Under the pieces are notes generated by a model. It worked only from the letters and a program-made list of their open reading frames with translations. It did not search any database and was not told the origin of the DNA. A stretch of 64,000 bases of DNA from Denitromonas sp. (GTDB lineage Bacteria > Pseudomonadota > Gammaproteobacteria > Burkholderiales > Rhodocyclaceae). This document shows, piece after piece, positions 63,109-64,000 of the stretch (its first letter is position 1; each line of letters starts with the position of its first letter). The stretch is from contig NZ_JAUCBR010000004.1 in the NCBI RefSeq assembly GCF_034676725.1, forward strand, positions 1,627,501 to 1,691,500, written 5' to 3'. The position numbers and the translations under genes were made by a program.

Positions 63109-63888
63109 ATGGCCAATGAACCCCTGCAACTGAATCTCGGGTCGCTGCGCAGCGCGATGTCGCTGACGCTGCACACGCACCACGCTTCGCGCATCTGGCA
63201 CGGCCGTGCGCCGACCGAGGGGCGCGCCGGCATCATCGGACTCAACGGCTTCATCAGTGCGATGAACAAGATGAAGCGCGGCGCCGAGCAGGACGATCCG
63301 TACTCGGACTGGTGGATGTTGCGGATCGAGGACAAACTCGCCGACACCAAGACCCGTCTGCAGACCCTGCGCGAACAGGTGGATCAGGCCCTGGCCGACG
63401 TGCCCCCGGCGCTGTCGCTGGGCGAGAACATGAACGTGCAGCCGGTGAAGCTGCCGCTGTTCGTGAACGCCCAGCTCGGCTTCATGGCGGTGTATCTGCT
63501 GGCCGACTACGACGACCTGGCACGCAAACTCATCCTGGCGCACCACACGGCGCTGATCGACCGCAGCGCCTTGGAGCGCTGGCTCAATGATGGTGCGCAC
63601 GCGCTGCGCAGCCTGTTCTCGCTGGCCCAGCAGTACCGCTACTCGGGCACGACGCGCGATGACTTCACGGCGAAGAACGCGGCGGCGCGAGCGGCGCTGG
63701 AGAAGTTCGGCGAGTTGCCGCAGGACGTGCTGGAAGGCACGCGCCGCTCGCGTTTCGCGCCACCCATCGCGCGGCGGACGACCAAGCCCGGCACGCCGCC
63801 TGCTGCGCCCGCCATCAAGCCCGATGCGCCGGCTCACAAGGATGGCGCAGCCAATCCGGCGACGGGTAATGAGGGTGCTGACGCATGA
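63109..63888 (+). CDS. TIGR03761-like integrating conjugative element protein
   Basis: 259 residues. GSLRSAMSLTLHTHHASRIWHGRAPTEGRAGIIGLNGFISAMNKMKRGAEQDDPYSDWWMLRIEDKL is characteristic of the PFL_4669/TIGR03761 family found only in ICEs of this class. Function unknown, possibly element replication or processing. The start overlaps no upstream gene and has no clear ribosome site; its stop overlaps the next start (ATGA). Confidence 0.85.
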   Translation: MANEPLQLNLGSLRSAMSLTLHTHHASRIWHGRAPTEGRAGIIGLNGFISAMNKMKRGAEQDDPYSDWWMLRIEDKLADTKTRLQTLREQVDQALADVPPALSLGENMNVQPVKLPLFVNAQLGFMAVYLLADYDDLARKLILAHHTALIDRSALERWLNDGAHALRSLFSLAQQYRYSGTTRDDFTAKNAAARAALEKFGELPQDVLEGTRRSRFAPPIARRTTKPGTPPAAPAIKPDAPAHKDGAANPATGNEGADA

Positions 63889-64000
63889 CGGCATCGCCCC
63901 CCATCGGTCACTCCACGCGCTTCGTGGCGCTGGAACAGGCGGACTTCCAGCGGCTGGAACACGCAGGCTACCTAAAAGGCCTTTTACAGCCTTTTAAGGG
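63885..64000 (+). CDS. DUF3158-like ICE protein, 5' part (cut by window edge)
   Basis: Thirty-eight residues are visible (TRFVALEQADFQRLEHAGYLKGLLQPFKG), matching the start of the DUF3158 family that follows TIGR03761 genes in ICEs. It starts within the preceding stop. The remainder lies outside the window; related elements continue with ssb and topoisomerase genes. Confidence 0.65.
   Translation, partial: MTASPPIGHSTRFVALEQADFQRLEHAGYLKGLLQPFK

Overview
The window looks like chromosomal DNA of a GC-rich betaproteobacterium, most likely in the Rhodocyclales (Thauera/Azoarcus/Denitromonas-like). The guess rests on high GC, an AcoR-type sigma-54 regulon, an Aap-type amino-acid transporter and a clc/PAGI-2-like integrative and conjugative element (ICE). 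No database search was possible; family names come from motifs and remembered family sequences.

1-13.2 kb is a catabolic locus. A PQQ alcohol dehydrogenase (cut by the window edge) and a porin with an in-frame stop run leftward. Rightward runs an acetoin-dehydrogenase-like operon: E1 alpha, E1 beta, a free-standing lipoyl protein, a separate E2 catalytic protein and a lipoate-ligase-like protein. It is followed by a Tat-exported GMC dehydrogenase pair, an exported VOC protein, a HupE/UreJ-like membrane protein and an AcoR-type activator. The 590-bp divergent region carries a -24/-12 promoter facing each way and two copies of a GCGACATCTGT operator. The likely theme is oxidation of an alcohol or diol to a ketol/2-oxo compound that the TPP/lipoyl complex cleaves to an acyl-CoA.

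13.3-24.4 kb is ordinary chromosome: an Lrp regulator, cytochrome c5-like lipoprotein, tRNA-Arg(CCG), a glyoxalase-II-like hydrolase, a response regulator / LysM-FecR / CHASE2-kinase signalling set interrupted by mscL, a short AsmA-like protein, a frameshifted yadS, two small membrane/exported proteins and a glutathione peroxidase.

24.4-37.1 kb is a defence island. It holds a type I restriction-modification system in the order hsdR-hsdS-[prrC]-[rhuM]-hsdM, a predicted PD-(D/E)XK/DUF5655 protein and an unknown protein. The gene after hsdS is a PrrC-type tRNA anticodon nuclease with ATPase motifs and the Arg-Glu-His nuclease triad intact. rhuM is broken at a T7 run and overlaps hsdM. The island is followed by a truncated nitronate monooxygenase copy, a hypothetical gene, an IS110-family element and the intact nitronate monooxygenase.

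37.1-53 kb is housekeeping and transport: an M15-like peptidase, a lipoprotein, LivH/LivM permeases with a separated binding protein and no ATPases, a YdgA-like protein, UbiX, a complete AapJQMP transporter, a Lon-N-domain protein, MutY, a flavin reductase, a cupin and a membrane protein.

53-64 kb appears to be one end of an ICE of the clc/PAGI-2 type. An 18-bp sequence matching the 3' end of a tRNA-Gly (52979-52996, pointing left) is a candidate att site. Inside it lie two divergent LysR paralogues around an exbD relic with a Fur box, then alpA, parA, shi (HicA-like), parB, a DUF2857 gene, an STY4528-like replication gene, a RelB/ParE toxin-antitoxin cassette bracketed by 37-bp palindromic repeats, a TIGR03761-like gene and the start of a DUF3158-like gene. 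The replication gene contains a perfect DnaA box, phased palindromes and an AT-rich repeat block, which together look like an internal replication origin.

Several genes carry single-base lesions (porin stop; frameshifts in yadS, rhuM and an ICE gene). Whether these are real decay, phase variation or sequencing errors cannot be settled from the sequence alone.
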